From: Phascolarctos cinereus | Lineage: Eukaryota > Chordata > Mammalia > Diprotodontia > Phascolarctidae | NCBI RefSeq assembly: GCF_002099425.1 | Contig: NW_018343979.1 | Coordinates: forward strand, 1,475,501 to 1,539,500 | Direction: 5' to 3' | Length of the DNA stretch: 64,000 nucleotides | Shown here: positions 25,001 through 39,300 of the stretch, in pieces | How the letters are laid out: every line of letters starts with the position of its first letter | How positions within the stretch are numbered: the first letter of the stretch is position 1 | Translations under genes and position numbers: made by a program | The notes under the pieces: model-generated | Databases searched by the model: none | Told to the model about the DNA's origin: nothing | The model's input: only the letters and a program-made list of their open reading frames with translations

Positions 25001-28000
25001 CATAAAACAGAAGCAGGTAGAAGAATGGATTAAAAACCAGAATCCAACAATATGTTGTCTACAAGAGACGTGTTTGAAACAGAAAGATACAGACAGAGTT
25101 AAAATAAAGGGCTGGAGCAGGATAATATGCTTCAGCTGAGCATAAATAAATAAATAAATAAATGCAGGAGTAGCAATTAAGATCTCAGACAAAGCACAAG
25201 CAAAAACAGACCTAATTAAAAGGGATAACAAGGGTTAACAACATTTTGTTTAAAAGTACCATAGAAAACAAAGCAATATCAAAATGTTCTACAGCAAGTT
25301 TTTTCTGATAAAGACTTCATTTCTAAAATATATATGGAGTATAGAACTGAGTCAAATTTACAAAAATATGAGATATTCCCCAACTGATAAATGGTCAAAG
25401 GATATAAACAGGCAATTTTCAGAAGAAGAAATCAAAGCTATCTATAGCTATATTAAAAAAAAATGCTCCAAATCACTATTGCTTAGAGAAAGGCAAATTA
25501 AAACATTCTGAGGTGTTTCCTCACACCTATTAGAAATGAACGCTGGAAGGGATGAGGAAAAATAAGGTACCCTAATGAATTGTTGGTAGAATAGCAAATT
25601 GGTCCAACCATTCTGGAGAACAACTTGGAACTAGGCACAAAAGGCTATAAAACTGCGCATACTCTTTGACCCAACAATACCACTACTAGGTATGTATTCC
25701 AAAGAGATCAAAGAAAAATAAAAAGAAATTATATGTAGAAAAATGTTAATAGCAATTCTTTTTGTGGTGGTAGAGAACTGGAAAGAGAAGGAATGCTCAT
25801 GAATTGGGGAATGGCTGAACAAGTTGTAGTATCTGACTGTGATGGAGTACTATCATGCTTTGGGAAACGATGATGAGCACGGTTTCGGAAAAAACATGGC
25901 AAGACCTATAAGAACTGATGCCAAGTGAAGTGGGAAGAATGCGGAGATCATTGTGCACAATAACAGCAACGTTGTAATAATTATCAACTGTGAAAAACTG
26001 GGCTACTCTGATCAATACAGTCATTCAAGACAATTACAAGGGACTCAAGATTCAAAAATGCTATCCATTTCCAGAGAGAGAACTGATGAAGTCTGGGTGC
26101 AAACTGAAGTATGTATTTTTTCAATTTCTTTATTTTTCTTGCTTTTTTTTAAAAAATAAGGCTAATATAGAAATACGTTTTGTATCATTTCACATGCAAA
26201 ACTGATATACTGCGTGCCTTCTCAGTGACTGGGAGAGGTAGCAGGAGGGAAGGGGAGAATTTGGAACTCAAAATTTAAAAAGAAAACAATGTTAAAAATA
26301 ATTAACTAAAAAAAAGAAAGAAATATGCACTGGCTAATTCATGGGACCTGTAGAATGAGTCCCAATGTCCTTTAATCATCCTATTCTATTAAAAGAACAA
26401 TTCCAACCACCTGGGAAACACATAGTTGCAAGAGCTGCATGTAGCTCAGGTCTTTAGATAAGCAAATCAGAAACTAAAGGTGAAGATAAACCCTTCTTGG
26501 TGGGGAATTATGGATGTGAAATATTGCATGTATTATCACATTTAGTTTGTATACTGACTACTTTTCTTGAACTACTTTTTTCTTGTATTTTTCTTTTCTT
26601 TACAAGGATGGTTTTCAGGTAGGGAAGGAGGAGGAATATACTAATTAAATTGACAGTAAAATATTTACATATACATGTATATATAAATAATATTAGCATA
26701 CTTTTCTGAATCCTCTTATTTCTAAGAAACTGCCTTAAAAATCCTAAATGATCTTAATTTGAATGCAGGCACATCTGGTAAGAAAAATCAGAACTAGTCT
26801 GTCTAAGGCTGGCTATGATGAAATTACTATCTTGCTTTCATCACATCTATAATTCATTATTAATATATGATATACAAAAAAGTTTTATGACTGTTTTTCC
26901 TTTAAACATACCTCTTTAGGTTGCCCAGGGTCCAGTTGTTCTAAAAGTAATTGTAATTTTCCTTGACTAAATTTATAACTCTGAAAAATATATTAAACAC
27001 ATGAAAAAATTTAATTTATTTAGTATCCTCATAATCAGAGCTTTAAAAGCTAGAATTTCTAGGCATAAAATGAAATGAAGAAAAATAAAATGGGCTATAT
27101 TTCCAAAGACAGATAACTTGAGAAGTTCATGGAACACTGTTTCATCATGAATATGAATATCATCACTGCATTTTTTAAATTACAGTATGCAGAAAGCTAC
27201 TAGATCAAGATGTAACCATACCCATACTATTTTTCTCCCAACAAATCTGTGACACAAAAGTGGCAAACACAAACACCTCTTAAGAAAATAGCTAAAATCC
27301 AAACATATAAGGTTCTAGGCATTTCTATGGGGTTGTTTGTTATTATAGGTGATAGTGGTGGTGTACATTAATCCCTTCTTTGTCCTTTTATTTCCATTTT
27401 CTCTCCCACACTTTGGTAACTAAAATTCCTTAGAGAAAGGATGGTCATCAGAAGACAGGTTTATAGTAGACCACAAGCACTTTAAAAGCAGGGTTCAAAT
27501 CATGCCTCTGGGGACTAGATGTGTGACCCTAGACAAGTCACTTAACCTCTTTAGGTCTTTCTTCTCATTTGTAAAATGGGGGGGATTAAAGTAGATGGAT
27601 TCTGAGGGCCTTCCTACCTCTAAATCTATTAACTCAAAAGACTTGGATGTACAAAGATAGAGGATGGGGTGGGGAAAGATGACACTGTACACCTGAGTAA
27701 TTGGAAGAACTCCCTAGAAAAATAGGAAAGGTTAGAGGAAGGACAGATGAGCGGTAGAGGAGTTCCAATTTGGATATATTGAGGTTTGGGTGCCTGCAAA
27801 ACACCTGATTAGAGATGCCTAACAAATAGTTGGTAAAAAAGGACTACAGTTCAGAAGGAGATTAGTTTTGCTTATATAAATTGGCAGTCATATGCAGAGA
27901 AATAATAAATGGACTCATAAAATTTTCTGAAATCAACAAGGTTGAGAGAATACAGAGAGGAGTTTCTTTTTTTCTTATTAATTTTGTAACATACACTTTC

Positions 28001-31000
28001 TGCTTCTCTGAGGCTTCACCAGACTGCCAGAAGGGTCCATGGCAAAAACACAGTTAAGAACCCCTGATCGAAAACATCAACAGTGAAGCAATTCAATTTC
28101 TTTAGCAGTATGACCACTTGTTGCTCATTCAACAAGAATCTCAGATTTAGATTATTTTCAGTTAAGTTTGTGAATATCATAGATCTAGAACTAGAAAGGC
28201 CCTTAGAAGTCATTTAGCTGAATTGTCTCATTTAACAAAGGAGGCAACTGAGGTCCAAAGAATTTAAGTGATTTGCCCAAGGTCCTGCGATTCAAAATTC
28301 AGTGCACATTCCACTGCACCAAACTGTCTAAAAATTGATTCTTAGCATCCTTTGCTCCTTTTTCAGTATTTGGCTACTATTACTGCAGAATTAAAAGGGG
28401 TTCACATGGAGCTGACAATGATTTTGGATTTTTTTGCCATGGCCAAAGAATCCATCACCAAGTGGCTAATCTACAGATGATGAACCACTTCATGATTATC
28501 CAGGCTGGTCTTCACAAAGCAGACATAGCCTGGGTCATAATCAAAGCTTTTCCAACACGACAGAATTTGCCAGGACTTAAATTCTAGCCTTCAAGAATGC
28601 AGGGTCAAGTCCACACAATGGTAAAACATTAGAGCAGAACTCTGTGGATATGAGGTCTATACATAAAAATCTAATCAAATAATTATCACTTTCCTCCTCT
28701 TAATAAGAACAGATTCAATAACAACTTAACATTCAAATATATAGCTTGAAAAGATTCTGAGGGTAACATGACAAGGAAAATGGCTTCATTAAATAATTAA
28801 TGTACTTAATTAACACTTGTTCACTTGTCTAAATAGAGTGTCTTGGACTATAAATGCTTAAATGCAGCTTGCTTTGACTAGCAAAGAATAGGGAACCTGC
28901 AGCCTCAAGGCCACATGTGGCTTTCTAGGTCCTTGGTTGCAGCCTTTCGACTGATCCAAGTTTTACCAAACAAATCTTCTCATTAAGGGGATTTGTTCCT
29001 TGAAGTTTGGATTCAGTCCAAGTGCCTCACTTGAGATAGGGCAGTGGCCCTGGAGTCAGGAGGACCTGAGTTCAAGTCCGGCCTCAGACACATGATACTC
29101 ATTAGCTGCATGTGACCTCTGGTAAGTCACTTAACCCCAATTGTCTTGGGGAAAAAAAAAGCTTCTCACTGAGCTAAAGAATCAAAATGTTTTCTATTCA
29201 GCAATAGTACTATTTAAAAGTTATCCATAAAGAATACTGCGTGTAATCTTTTCCCCAAGGAATCACAGAATCAATTACTTCATTTCAATATGAGATGAGG
29301 AATATTCTCATAACCATTAACTTAAATTGTTTCAGGAATATAACTATGTATTCTCCAACTGCAAATATCTATCACACTACCATAATTCATTAGAACAAGG
29401 AAGCTCTCAACTTTGGTGCTAGTGCCATCTGAAATCTTTATGATTTGCTTTAAAATTTTATAAACTACTTAAAATATGACAATCTGAAGAAGTGAAGAAA
29501 CTTTTTTTTTTCTTAACATCATTTATGTAGGAAACAAAGATAAGGAAGGTTTGGGTATAAGCCTGTCCAATCACATAATTACCACTTTCATCTTCTCAAT
29601 AAGAACAGACTCAAAAACAACTGAACAATCAAATATCTATGTTGAAAAGACAGTGAGGGTCACATGACAATCAAGACAGCATTGTCATTGTCTTCAATCC
29701 TATGGAAGCTGCCAATCCTAAAAAAGAATTATACTGTTATATATTGAATAACTATACTTAAATTCACAGAAGAAAAAGACAGAAGCATCGGTAAAGTCAA
29801 ATTTTTTTATGAGTTAATACCAGAAAATGCATATACTTAAGAGTGCTCACTCCAACCCCCTCAACCCCATCAGCCTCCCTGTACTAAACACACTCACAGG
29901 CTTATGCAGCCTAGTCCAAGGTTAAAGACTCTCACTGCTGCAGTGACTTTGCCCCTCTGTGCCCCACCATCCTGCACAGAGTACCAGACAGACACATTCT
30001 TTAAGCCCAGTCCATCGGAGAAATCTAGCAGAATGGAAATTTACTACCACCTAACTTCAGGACACAGGTTCCAAAGAAGCATATGAAAAGACTAGTACTG
30101 GCCTTGGATTGGCAGGGTCAAAATTCTTAGGCCTGAATGTGGTAGTCAATTTATAAATGTTGAAAAAAGGAGTGTGCCTAAAAGTAACCAAGTAAAAAGT
30201 CTAATTAAGATAAGAAATGTGAGAATGTATAACTAACTTACCTACTCTGTATACTGATTACACCTCAAAATTCTTTCAATCAACAGTAAATTATTTTTTT
30301 ATTTACTAAAACTAGCTCTTGCGTTTGCTCTACTGAAGTGGACTCTACAGGGGAGTACTACCGGAGAAGTGAAAGGAGGAAGAGCTAGCAATCCTGGTTT
30401 CATCATACTCTCAGCTTCATTTAATACAAGATTTCTCCAGTCTCAAACAGGGATCTTTCCATTCAACTTCCCTAAACTGTAAGTAATCCTTATTATCGCA
30501 GTTATAAATCTAAGATTTTAAAGGTTAAGATTTAAATTCTAGTCTCTGATCTTCTAGTTCCACTCTAGCTAAGTATTAAAGTCTGCCTTAGTTCTGATTT
30601 AAATCCCACAGTTGAAGGTTCTGTTGTTTTCAGAGTAGCCAGGAGAATTGGAATTTTTTGGCACCTATAAAACTTAATTATATTTATAATTTCCATTAAT
30701 CACATTTTTACTCTCTATATGAAGTTCACCGTTTATCTCATGGCATGAATGAAAAACTAAACAACACACCTGATTAAATGAAGAGTCACTGTCAGAGCAA
30801 TTGTCAGTGCAATAATTACTGCATTTCTCCTTTACGGTTTTCTTCTGTACCTCCTTATTTCGTATCTGATCTTCTTCAAATTTGCTAATTAAAGATTCCA
30901 CCACAACCATCATGACATTCTTCAGGGAATGCATCATTTCTTTATACCTTTAAAGTTAAGAGTTTCATTACTACTTTTGTTAAAGAGTAAGGCCATTAGT

Positions 31001-34000
31001 GAAGTGGATCAAATGAAAAACTGTAAACAAGATACTTATTTCAAAGTATTTTTATTTCACTTAATAAAAAATTGTTAAAATGCCCTCAGAAACAAAAATA
31101 TTGTTTGAAGGAGCCACAGGGATAAAACCTAAATTACTTTGATTTCTCTGAAAATGGAAACTTGGTATTGGCAATAATCGCAGATATATTTTACAATTAG
31201 CAAAAAGTCAGAATTGATGTGTAGTCAATCTAGTTTCTTTGGCTTCACAGACAAGAACAGCAAATTTCATAGATTTCTGGCATGGGTGATGCTAAAAGAC
31301 AATTGAAACTTATTGTAGCTTGCCCTCCTTCCCATTTTCTTTTTCTTTCTGCCCTTTTTCTTTCTTGCTCCTTCCTCTCTATCAACTCTTTTTTTTTTTT
31401 AACCTCTCCCCTGGGTCCATCTGCCCTGATTATTATTTATGTTTCCTAGGCATTCACAATCACAGGGTAATAACTGAGCAACATAGTATAATTTGAGTAT
31501 AACCAAAGCTGTCAATCAAAGGAGTCAAGTAAAGACTAGACAACCATTTGTCAGGAATGCTGTAGAAAGGAGGTTGCAGTGGACAGCCTGCGAGATCCTT
31601 TCAATCTCTTAAAGCCTACAGTTAATTAAGATATAAGCTTGGTTTCTCCACTTAGTTGATGAAGACTGTCAAATCATTCATAACTAATGGGATGAAAGGA
31701 AGCAAGGAAACCTACACAAATACAGTCATAAAATTTTAGAAGTCTACAGCACCTCAGAGATTACCCAGTTCGACACTTTTATTTTATAGATGAGGAAAAT
31801 TCCTATTTTAAATAAACATACTGGAAAATTTAATTATATGTACTGCATACATAAGTAGAAGCATGAGGGTGAATTAATGTGCCAAGTGATAAATCAGTAC
31901 TCTCCAAGCTCTAAAAGCATAGGTCCCCAAAGTCAGTGATACTGACCCCTGGGGGGGGGCGCTGGAACGATCAAGGGGGTGATATTAGCTTCCAGTGACA
32001 CAAATTTCAAAAAATTGTTACAGGGTGAAAGAAGGTAGATTTCCGGGGGAGTGGTGAGCATTTTTTTAAAGGTGGCAGCAGACCAAACAAGTTTGGGAAC
32101 ATCTGCTCTAAAGGATCAACATCTGTCATACACAAAAAAGGGAAACTCTACCTAAAATGCAGAAAGCCTAAATAAGGTCTAGCTGGCTAAGATGAAACAA
32201 AAAAAATTTATGTTGTTTGCCTGAACTGCCTAAGGATTCTCAGGTACCAAGTGACTAAGTACTTCAAAATCTAAGATCATGAATCTGATTAAGATAGAGA
32301 GGAAAACTGGGACTACGAGTTCAGGCAAATCTTAAGGAGGGCAAAAAAAGCAACAGTATCTGAAATCCTCAGCAATCTAAAATTTTCTTTTTAGACCTAT
32401 TATAAACCTTTTTCCACATAAAACCTCTAAAACCTGTGCTTCTAATAAGTAAGAAAATGGCAATCTGCTTCCTTCCTTTTTTCTTTCTTTTCCTTTTCTG
32501 AAGGTAGGGTCAGAAACAAAATAGCCCTAAAGAAGTTACTGGGGGAGGGGAAGAGGGTATCACCCTGAATAAATAACAGCTGCCGGAATTAGAATGCATA
32601 AACACCCTTTGCAAAGTTAGGACAAAGCTAGTGGGGGAAAAAAAATCCAGAAAAGGAAACAGGATAGGGTCACCATTAAGCACATTTCTCCAAATCCAAG
32701 GGACAAAAACTAAGTGAAAAAAAGATAGAACACATACTAAATAAAACCCAAAACAAATGAAAATCATAGCTTTATACAACTTCCCTAATCACTATGTGGG
32801 GTAACCCAAGAAAGGAAATTGCAAATAGCTGAATTTTAAGTTCAAAGAGCTATCTGCAAAAAAACTGTAAATATGTTTAATAAGAATATGATTTGTAATT
32901 TATAAATGCAAAGTATGTTTACTACAAGTGCTATTACTACAACATTATGCTTGACTAATTTTTTACAAAATTGGAAGAAATTAATGTAGAAAGAAAAATA
33001 ATGTACAGTTCTTCTTTACATGCTTTCATGTACAGATCACAAAATAAATGACATTCATTAAAAAAGTTACCTGACTCAGCTGAGGTAATTATCATTGCAC
33101 ATACACATTCACACATGGATGAAATAAAATAAAATTAGAATGGCTTATCCACAGCTGAACAATAATGTGCTAACAATACTGAAAATAACTCTGAGGTCTG
33201 TCATTTTAGCTATTAAGACAGCATAAAAATCTTAACTGATAAAATGCTTTCATCATTTCATTTAGAATGATACTCTAATATTGCTAGAAATAGAATGCTA
33301 GGAAAGCATACCACTTTTTTTCCCCCATGTCCAAAAAAGCTCAGTGGGAAAAAAAAATAAGAAAATTCACATTCTAAAATGTTTATCTCAATATTTTTAA
33401 TACTTTTACTCCCAATGCAACTACCCTATTACAGGCCCTCTGCACTATTTAATTGGACTATTAAAAGAGCATTTGTAAAGTTAATAATAGCTAATATTTA
33501 CATAGTGCCTACTACATTACAGGCACTGTGCTAAAGTACTTTGTAAATATCTCATTTAATCCTCCTAGGGTTGCTGTGACACAGGTGCTATTGTTGCTGT
33601 TGTTCAGTTGTTCTCACTTGTGAACAACTGTTCGTGACCTCATTTGGGGTTTTCTTAGCAAAGATACTGGAGTGGTTTGCCATTTCCTTCTCAAATTTTT
33701 TACAGATGAGGAAACTGAGGAAAACAGGATTAAGTGATTTGCCCAGGGACACTCAGCTAGCAAGTTATCTGAGGCTGGATTTGAACTCAAGTCTTCTAAC
33801 ACCAGGCCCAGCACTCTTTGTAGTGCTCAGGATAAGTTCTTTTCTTTTTTTCTTTTTCTTTTTAAGGTGATTGGGGTTAAGTGACTTGCCCAGGGTCACA
33901 TAGCTAGTAAGTGTCAAATGTGTGGTCTGAGGCTGGATTTGAACTCAGGTCCAACTGATTCCAGGGCCGGTGCTCTATCCACTTTGCCAGTTAGGATAAG

Positions 34001-36319
34001 TTCTTGACTTCACTCTACTCCTACCCTCTAGCCCAACTTTTATACTAATGTCATAATAAAATTCATTACTTATAGTCATGGATGTTTAACTGCTCTACTC
34101 AAAAATCTCTAGTCAATTAAAACCTACCTGAACTCACTGCTCAAAGATTTTAAAAACTCCCTCCTATAATGCCTTCCCCATCCTAGAGATTCCTGAGAAA
34201 TGGAGAGATCCTGAACCCTTAGATGTCACCATTTAAACCCTATTCTTTATCCCTTACTGCCTTATACCTTATTCCCATTCCTCTCAACCCAATTTCTGCA
34301 ATGTCCCACTCTAAAACTACCTATTCCTTCCTCTGTGCTCTCTGGAATACTTACTGCAGAAGACCACAAACCTGCTTTGCTCTTAAATCATTTCCTGTCT
34401 CATTCTTTCTATATTCTAGTTCTCAATGAAATCTGGCTCTACCCTAAAGACACAGCCTCCCTGGCTTCTCTTTCCAGCACTAGATGTACCTTCATTCATT
34501 CACTGGTTGAAATGGGGGAGTTGTAATAGTCTTTGCTTCCTATTGCTACTTCCAAGTTCTTCCTCTACCATTATTACTCTCTTTTGAGGTTCACTCAAGG
34601 AATATCTACACCTCCCCCCAGTCAAAATCATGATAGTGGCTTTCTACCAACCTCCAGATCATTCCCCTTCTTTCCTCAATGAGTTCAGCGATTCATTCAC
34701 AGTTCTTTTCCCCTCATCAACTCTTGCCCTCATACTAGTAGCCTTCAACACACATACTCATGCTCTCTCAACACCCTACCTCGGAGTTCCTCAGCTTACT
34801 CATTTCACATGACATATTGCTCCACATCATGAAAGTCATACCAGAAGATAGTCATACTCTTGATCTTGCTATCACTACAAAATGTACCACTTCCATGTTT
34901 GTGAACTTGGCAATCTCCCTATTTGATCACAAGCTATTGTCATTCTACGTCTCACTCAGCCTTGCAATTTCAAATTCTGCTCTTTATCCACACAGCGTGT
35001 GAACTCAAATCCCTGGACCTCTCAGTTCTTTTCAGACCATTAACCTTGCACTAGCTCTACTTCCTTCCCCATCTTGACTCTAGATGAAGTAAACTGGTTC
35101 AACTTCTCTTCCCACCTTCTGATATCACCAATCTTGCCTCAGCCTTGGGTCACTCCCACTATCTGCTGCATTCACTCCTATACATGTGCTAAATCACAAA
35201 ATTGTACTATGTGCACTAAAAATGTGTTACATAACCTAAACTGAGCAACAAGGCCATCTTTTTACACCTAATTCAACTCACTATCCCTCTCACCAGAGCA
35301 GCTCTTCCAAACCTTTTCATATCTCCTCCCTCCCATGACTCCCTGTTCCCCACACTATCTTGGCTGAGAACCTCCTCTCACACTTTACTGGAAAAGTTGA
35401 AGACATTCACCAAGAGCTGTCTCTTCTCTCTTTATATCAGATCACTCAGATGCCTTCCATCACTATCTTTTCCTTCACTGGTCTTTTTTTAGAAATCTGT
35501 TTTAATAGCCAAACTCAACTTCTCACCTTGCCATCCCCTTTCCCATCTCAACTGTAAACAAAAGAAAAACAAAACCCATCACAAACATGTATAGTCAGTC
35601 AAAACAAATTTTCATATTGGCAAGAAAAATATGGTCTTATTCAGCCTTCTGAGTCCTTCACCTCTCTTTCAGGAGGTGTGTAGAATGTTTCCTCATTAGT
35701 CCTCTGGAATCATGTTTGGTCATCATGCTAATAAGAAATCAGCACAATAATATTCTATACCATAACTTGTTCATTCATTCCCTAGTTTAGGGACACCCTC
35801 TCAGATTCTGATTCTTTGCCACTTCAAAGAGCTACAAATTTTTATGCATTTTTATAGGATTTTTGTTTTGTCTTGTTTTTTGCTTTTTTGCTTATGACTA
35901 ATTCCTCCCTTACTCTTCCCTCCTTCAAATTACCCCTCCCCCTCCCCCCTTTTCCTTCTATTTTCTTGTTGAGAAAAATTTATTTCTGCATTCAACTGTG
36001 TGTACATATTTTTCTTTTCACCAGTTCGGACAGAAAAAGTAAGGTTCAAGTGTTAGGCTCTCCCCCATTTTTATAGATGTCTGCTTGCACAAACTGATTA
36101 TGTACAATAATTTTCCCTACTTTTCCTTTCCCTTCTCCTTCCCCTTCCTCCTTTCCACATAATGAATTCCTCTCACCCTTTTTCTTTTTTTTTTAAATCA
36201 AGACATGAATTATTCTCCATGACTCCTGATGATGACAGAACTGCAAGGAAAAACATGTATCATCTCCCCCTATTTAAATGTAAGCTGTTTATCCTTGTTT
36301 AGGCCTTTATCATCATTTA

Positions 36320-36365
<46 letters not shown>

Positions 36366-39300
36366 GTGTGTTTATGTTTCTCTTCACTCCTATGTTTGAA
36401 CTTCAATGTTTTAACATCTCTCACTATAGTCTTCTCCTCAGAAATGTTGGAAGTCCTCTATTTCATTGAAGGCTCATTTTTGCTGGATAAGGTATTCTTG
36501 CCTATAAACTCACATATTTTGTCTTCTGGAATATTGTATTCCAAGTTCTCCACTCCTGTAGGTGGTGGCTGCTACATTATGTGTGATCCTGACTGCACTT
36601 GAATTCTTTCTTTCTGCAATATAAAAATACTGCTTGCAATATTTTTTCTATGATCAGAAAACTCTGGATTTTAACTATGATGTTCCTTGTAGATTTCATT
36701 TGGTTTCTTTCAGGAGCTGACCAGTGGATTCTTTCTATTTCCACTTCCCCTTCTGGTTCCAAGAGATCTGGTCAGTGTTCTTTTAAGAATTCCTGAAATA
36801 GGAAGTCTAGATTTTTTTTTCTTTTTGGCAATGGCATTCAGATAACCCAGTGATTCTTAATTATTTTTCTCCTTGATCTGTTTTCTGTTAGGTTTTTTCC
36901 CCCCTACTATGAGATGCCTTATACTTTCTTCTATTTTTTCAGCCTTTTGACTTTCTTTCATTGGCATCTTTTTGATCCTTCTAATTTTCAGGGAGTTTGT
37001 GTTTTGAACCTCTTGTGCCAAGCTGTTAATTCCCTTTCCAAATCTTTCTTCCATAATTCTTATTTCATTTCCAATTTCTCCTCAAGTATTCTCATTTTGT
37101 TTATGTGTGTGTGTGTGTGTGTGTGTGTGTCTCTATTCTCTATTCATCTCTTCCAGGAATTATAGTTTAATTTTTGACCAGGCTGTATTTTGCCTATAGA
37201 CGTTTTGGAATCATTGTCTTCTGGGTTTGTGTCTTGAGCTTCCCTGACACCATAATAGCTCCTTACAATCAGCTTCTTTTTCTGTTTGTTCATTTATCCA
37301 GCCTACTTCCTGACTTCAGAGTTGAGGCTAGGCTGGGCTGGGCTGCACTTCTGAGAGGGAAAGTCTGGGCAGGTAGCGATGCTTCTTTTGGGGGGTATTG
37401 AGTGTTGTATTTTTCCAGGATTTCAGAGGCAGGCTAAGGACCTGCAAGCTTTCTGTGCTTCCAAAGTGGTATGATGAAGGGCAAAGTCTTATTCCTGGGC
37501 TGACCCTACCCTGGTGTGAACTCTGCAAGTTTCCTGGCCTGTACTTGGGTGTGAGCAACAGTAGACTGCTGCAGGATGAAGTCCATATCAGCCAGCTGGA
37601 AAGCTCTGTTGGTTCGGAGTGACAGAACTACAAACTCCTCTTTAGTCTAGTATGCGATTCCTACCCTGGTTATTCTTCTGAAGGCTGAGCCGGAGACACC
37701 CTGCTCTCCACCTGGGCTCTGAGACACATCACTGCTGCTGCTTTTGAACTTCCTCATTTCTTGCTATTCTGCTCAGGGCCTCTCTACCTGGGAACACCAC
37801 CCTCATGGGCAAGTCCTCCTCTTAGTCTGCCTTGGGTCTTAAAAACTGGCAGCAGGTTACAAAGTTGCCAGTTTGAATCTATCACCAACAGAGCTTTAAA
37901 AAAATTAACTCCCACTTTCCCCATCCATGCCCAAATAACACTCATCATTTATACTATTTTGGCACAGAATTATGTTATGTGTATTATTTTTTCTCCATTT
38001 GTACATAAATCTCATCTGCACAAAATAGGGTCACTGCATTCCTTATAAGCTCTCAGGATCATGTTAAGTATACCTTAGGCACTCAAAAGTACTTGTTGAA
38101 TTGTAGACTCGAATCCATATTAGGGTCTGGTGGAACATCTAAATGGTAGCAATGCACTTCAACGACTACCTTTTGCAAACTAAAATGCGGACACAGTCTT
38201 ATAAAGGAGATTATTTTCTCAAAGTCTGAAACAAAGAAAAGAAAATCTATAGGCCAACAAAATTGCTATCAACTATAAAACAGACACAGAAAGTCAGTAG
38301 TTATACTGCTATCTTTAATAATTAAATAAGAAATGTTCAATCTTTGTTGGAATTGCCATTGATATAGTTGAAAATGGATGACCAGTTCTTTCTATTTGAA
38401 GAATATTCACTGATTCATAGCTAAATACCTTGGTTGTCTACATTTACTGAAACCAGAAGTGAAATTGAATGTGATTATGTTAGCAAATGACACCTGTGAA
38501 AACAAATGTCTTTAAAACATTAACTTAAGCATACTCACTCTTTAGATTCCTGGGTTACTTTAGTAACATGTTGAACAAGAGTATCATAGCCAGATCCTTC
38601 ACCTTGATTCTGATCTGAGGTACATTTTTCCATTTCTTCCTCAATCATAGCCCCCAGAGTACTGTATATATATTGTCTAAGATATTTCACAAATTCATAG
38701 CTGAAACAAAAATTAAAAACAGCTCAGTCACATGCCTTATTTTAAAAAGTCATCATTTTAAAGTTATAGAGGGTTCAGTTTTATATTACTTAAGGATTCT
38801 AGTCCTTGTACTACACACCATCTGCGGTGGTATATAAAAAGCTGGCTTCAGAGCCAGTAAAATCTGGGTTCAAGTTCTGACTCTCTGTGTGACCCAGAAC
38901 AAGTCATTTAACCTTTCGATATCCCCCAGCAATTCTCTATGATCATAAAATTGCATAAAAAGTGCTAACTTGCATCAGTGAGGGTATTTTCTCATCCAGA
39001 GTTCCCTATAATAATGAAAACAGAGGTTTAGTCTTCATTACCTCACGATGCTAAGCAATAGAGTACATTTATACGGCGCTTTTTGGTTATAAAGCTCTTT
39101 CACATACATTATCTCATTTGACATTAGCAGAATATTGAGGAATTTAAAATTTTTCCCCTAAATCATCTTACAGAGATGACCCTTTAAAGATAAAGAATTG
39201 AAAGGAGGTAATTTCAGAAACCAGAAAATGTTTTTGGAGCTTTTTCATATTATTAGTCTATCCTATGTTAAATCTGTACTAGCTGAGAAATAATTTATTC

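Larger units (their letters stand above)
22300..26320 (+). mobile_element. L1 LINE with 5'UTR, ORF1, internal ORF2 deletion and 3' end
   Basis: Non-coding 5' part to about 22880, then ORF1 with the coiled-coil units (AGAATTAGCCAACTGGAAAA near 23215), split by an RPL18 pseudogene. After ORF1 comes the start of ORF2 near 24970-25230. Its endonuclease reads [20 protein letters not shown] then [18 protein letters not shown]. At about 25260 it jumps to the C-terminal end of ORF2 ([20 protein letters not shown]) and on to the 3'UTR and A-rich end. Most of ORF2, including the RT, is absent. AGAATATGTATTGG before and AGAAATATGCACTGG after may be a decayed target duplication. Confidence 0.75.
18525..26911 (-). 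other. TBC1D32: TBC1D32 intron 4
   Basis: 8,387 bp, the largest intron here. Holds two tandem SINEs, an L2 copy on the minus strand, an RTE-tailed SINE and a 4-kb L1 with an RPL18 pseudogene nested in it. 19300-20100 and 26320-26900 are AT-rich and unclassified. 21730-22290 is moderately GC-rich and also unassigned. Confidence 0.7.
35870..37890 (-). mobile_element. L1/HAL1-like copy, ORF1 and 5' region
   Basis: Reverse-strand ORF1. The N-terminal coiled-coil reads [20 protein letters not shown] (36857-37054). The C-terminal domain reads [18 protein letters not shown] then [18 protein letters not shown] (36577-36762), a known L1 ORF1 block. Sequence to its right to about 37890 is moderately GC-rich and looks like the 5'UTR. 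To its left lie a GT microsatellite and pyrimidine-rich DNA rather than a recognisable ORF2. The left edge is uncertain. Confidence 0.6.
26981..38538 (-). other. TBC1D32: TBC1D32 introns 3 and 2
   Basis: Intron 3 (3,789 bp) holds MIRs, a truncated hAT MITE joined to a SINE, and a diverged direct-repeat pair. Intron 2 (7,591 bp) holds a possible hAT piece, two SINEs, an L2 endonuclease region and an L1/HAL1-like ORF1 copy. 29700-30770 and 32110-33480 show no family I recognise. Confidence 0.7.

Noticed and set aside
36321-36602. 93-codon ORF starting with a Val/Cys repeat
   Set aside because: The start is a translated GT microsatellite and the rest lies antisense to an L1-like ORF1.
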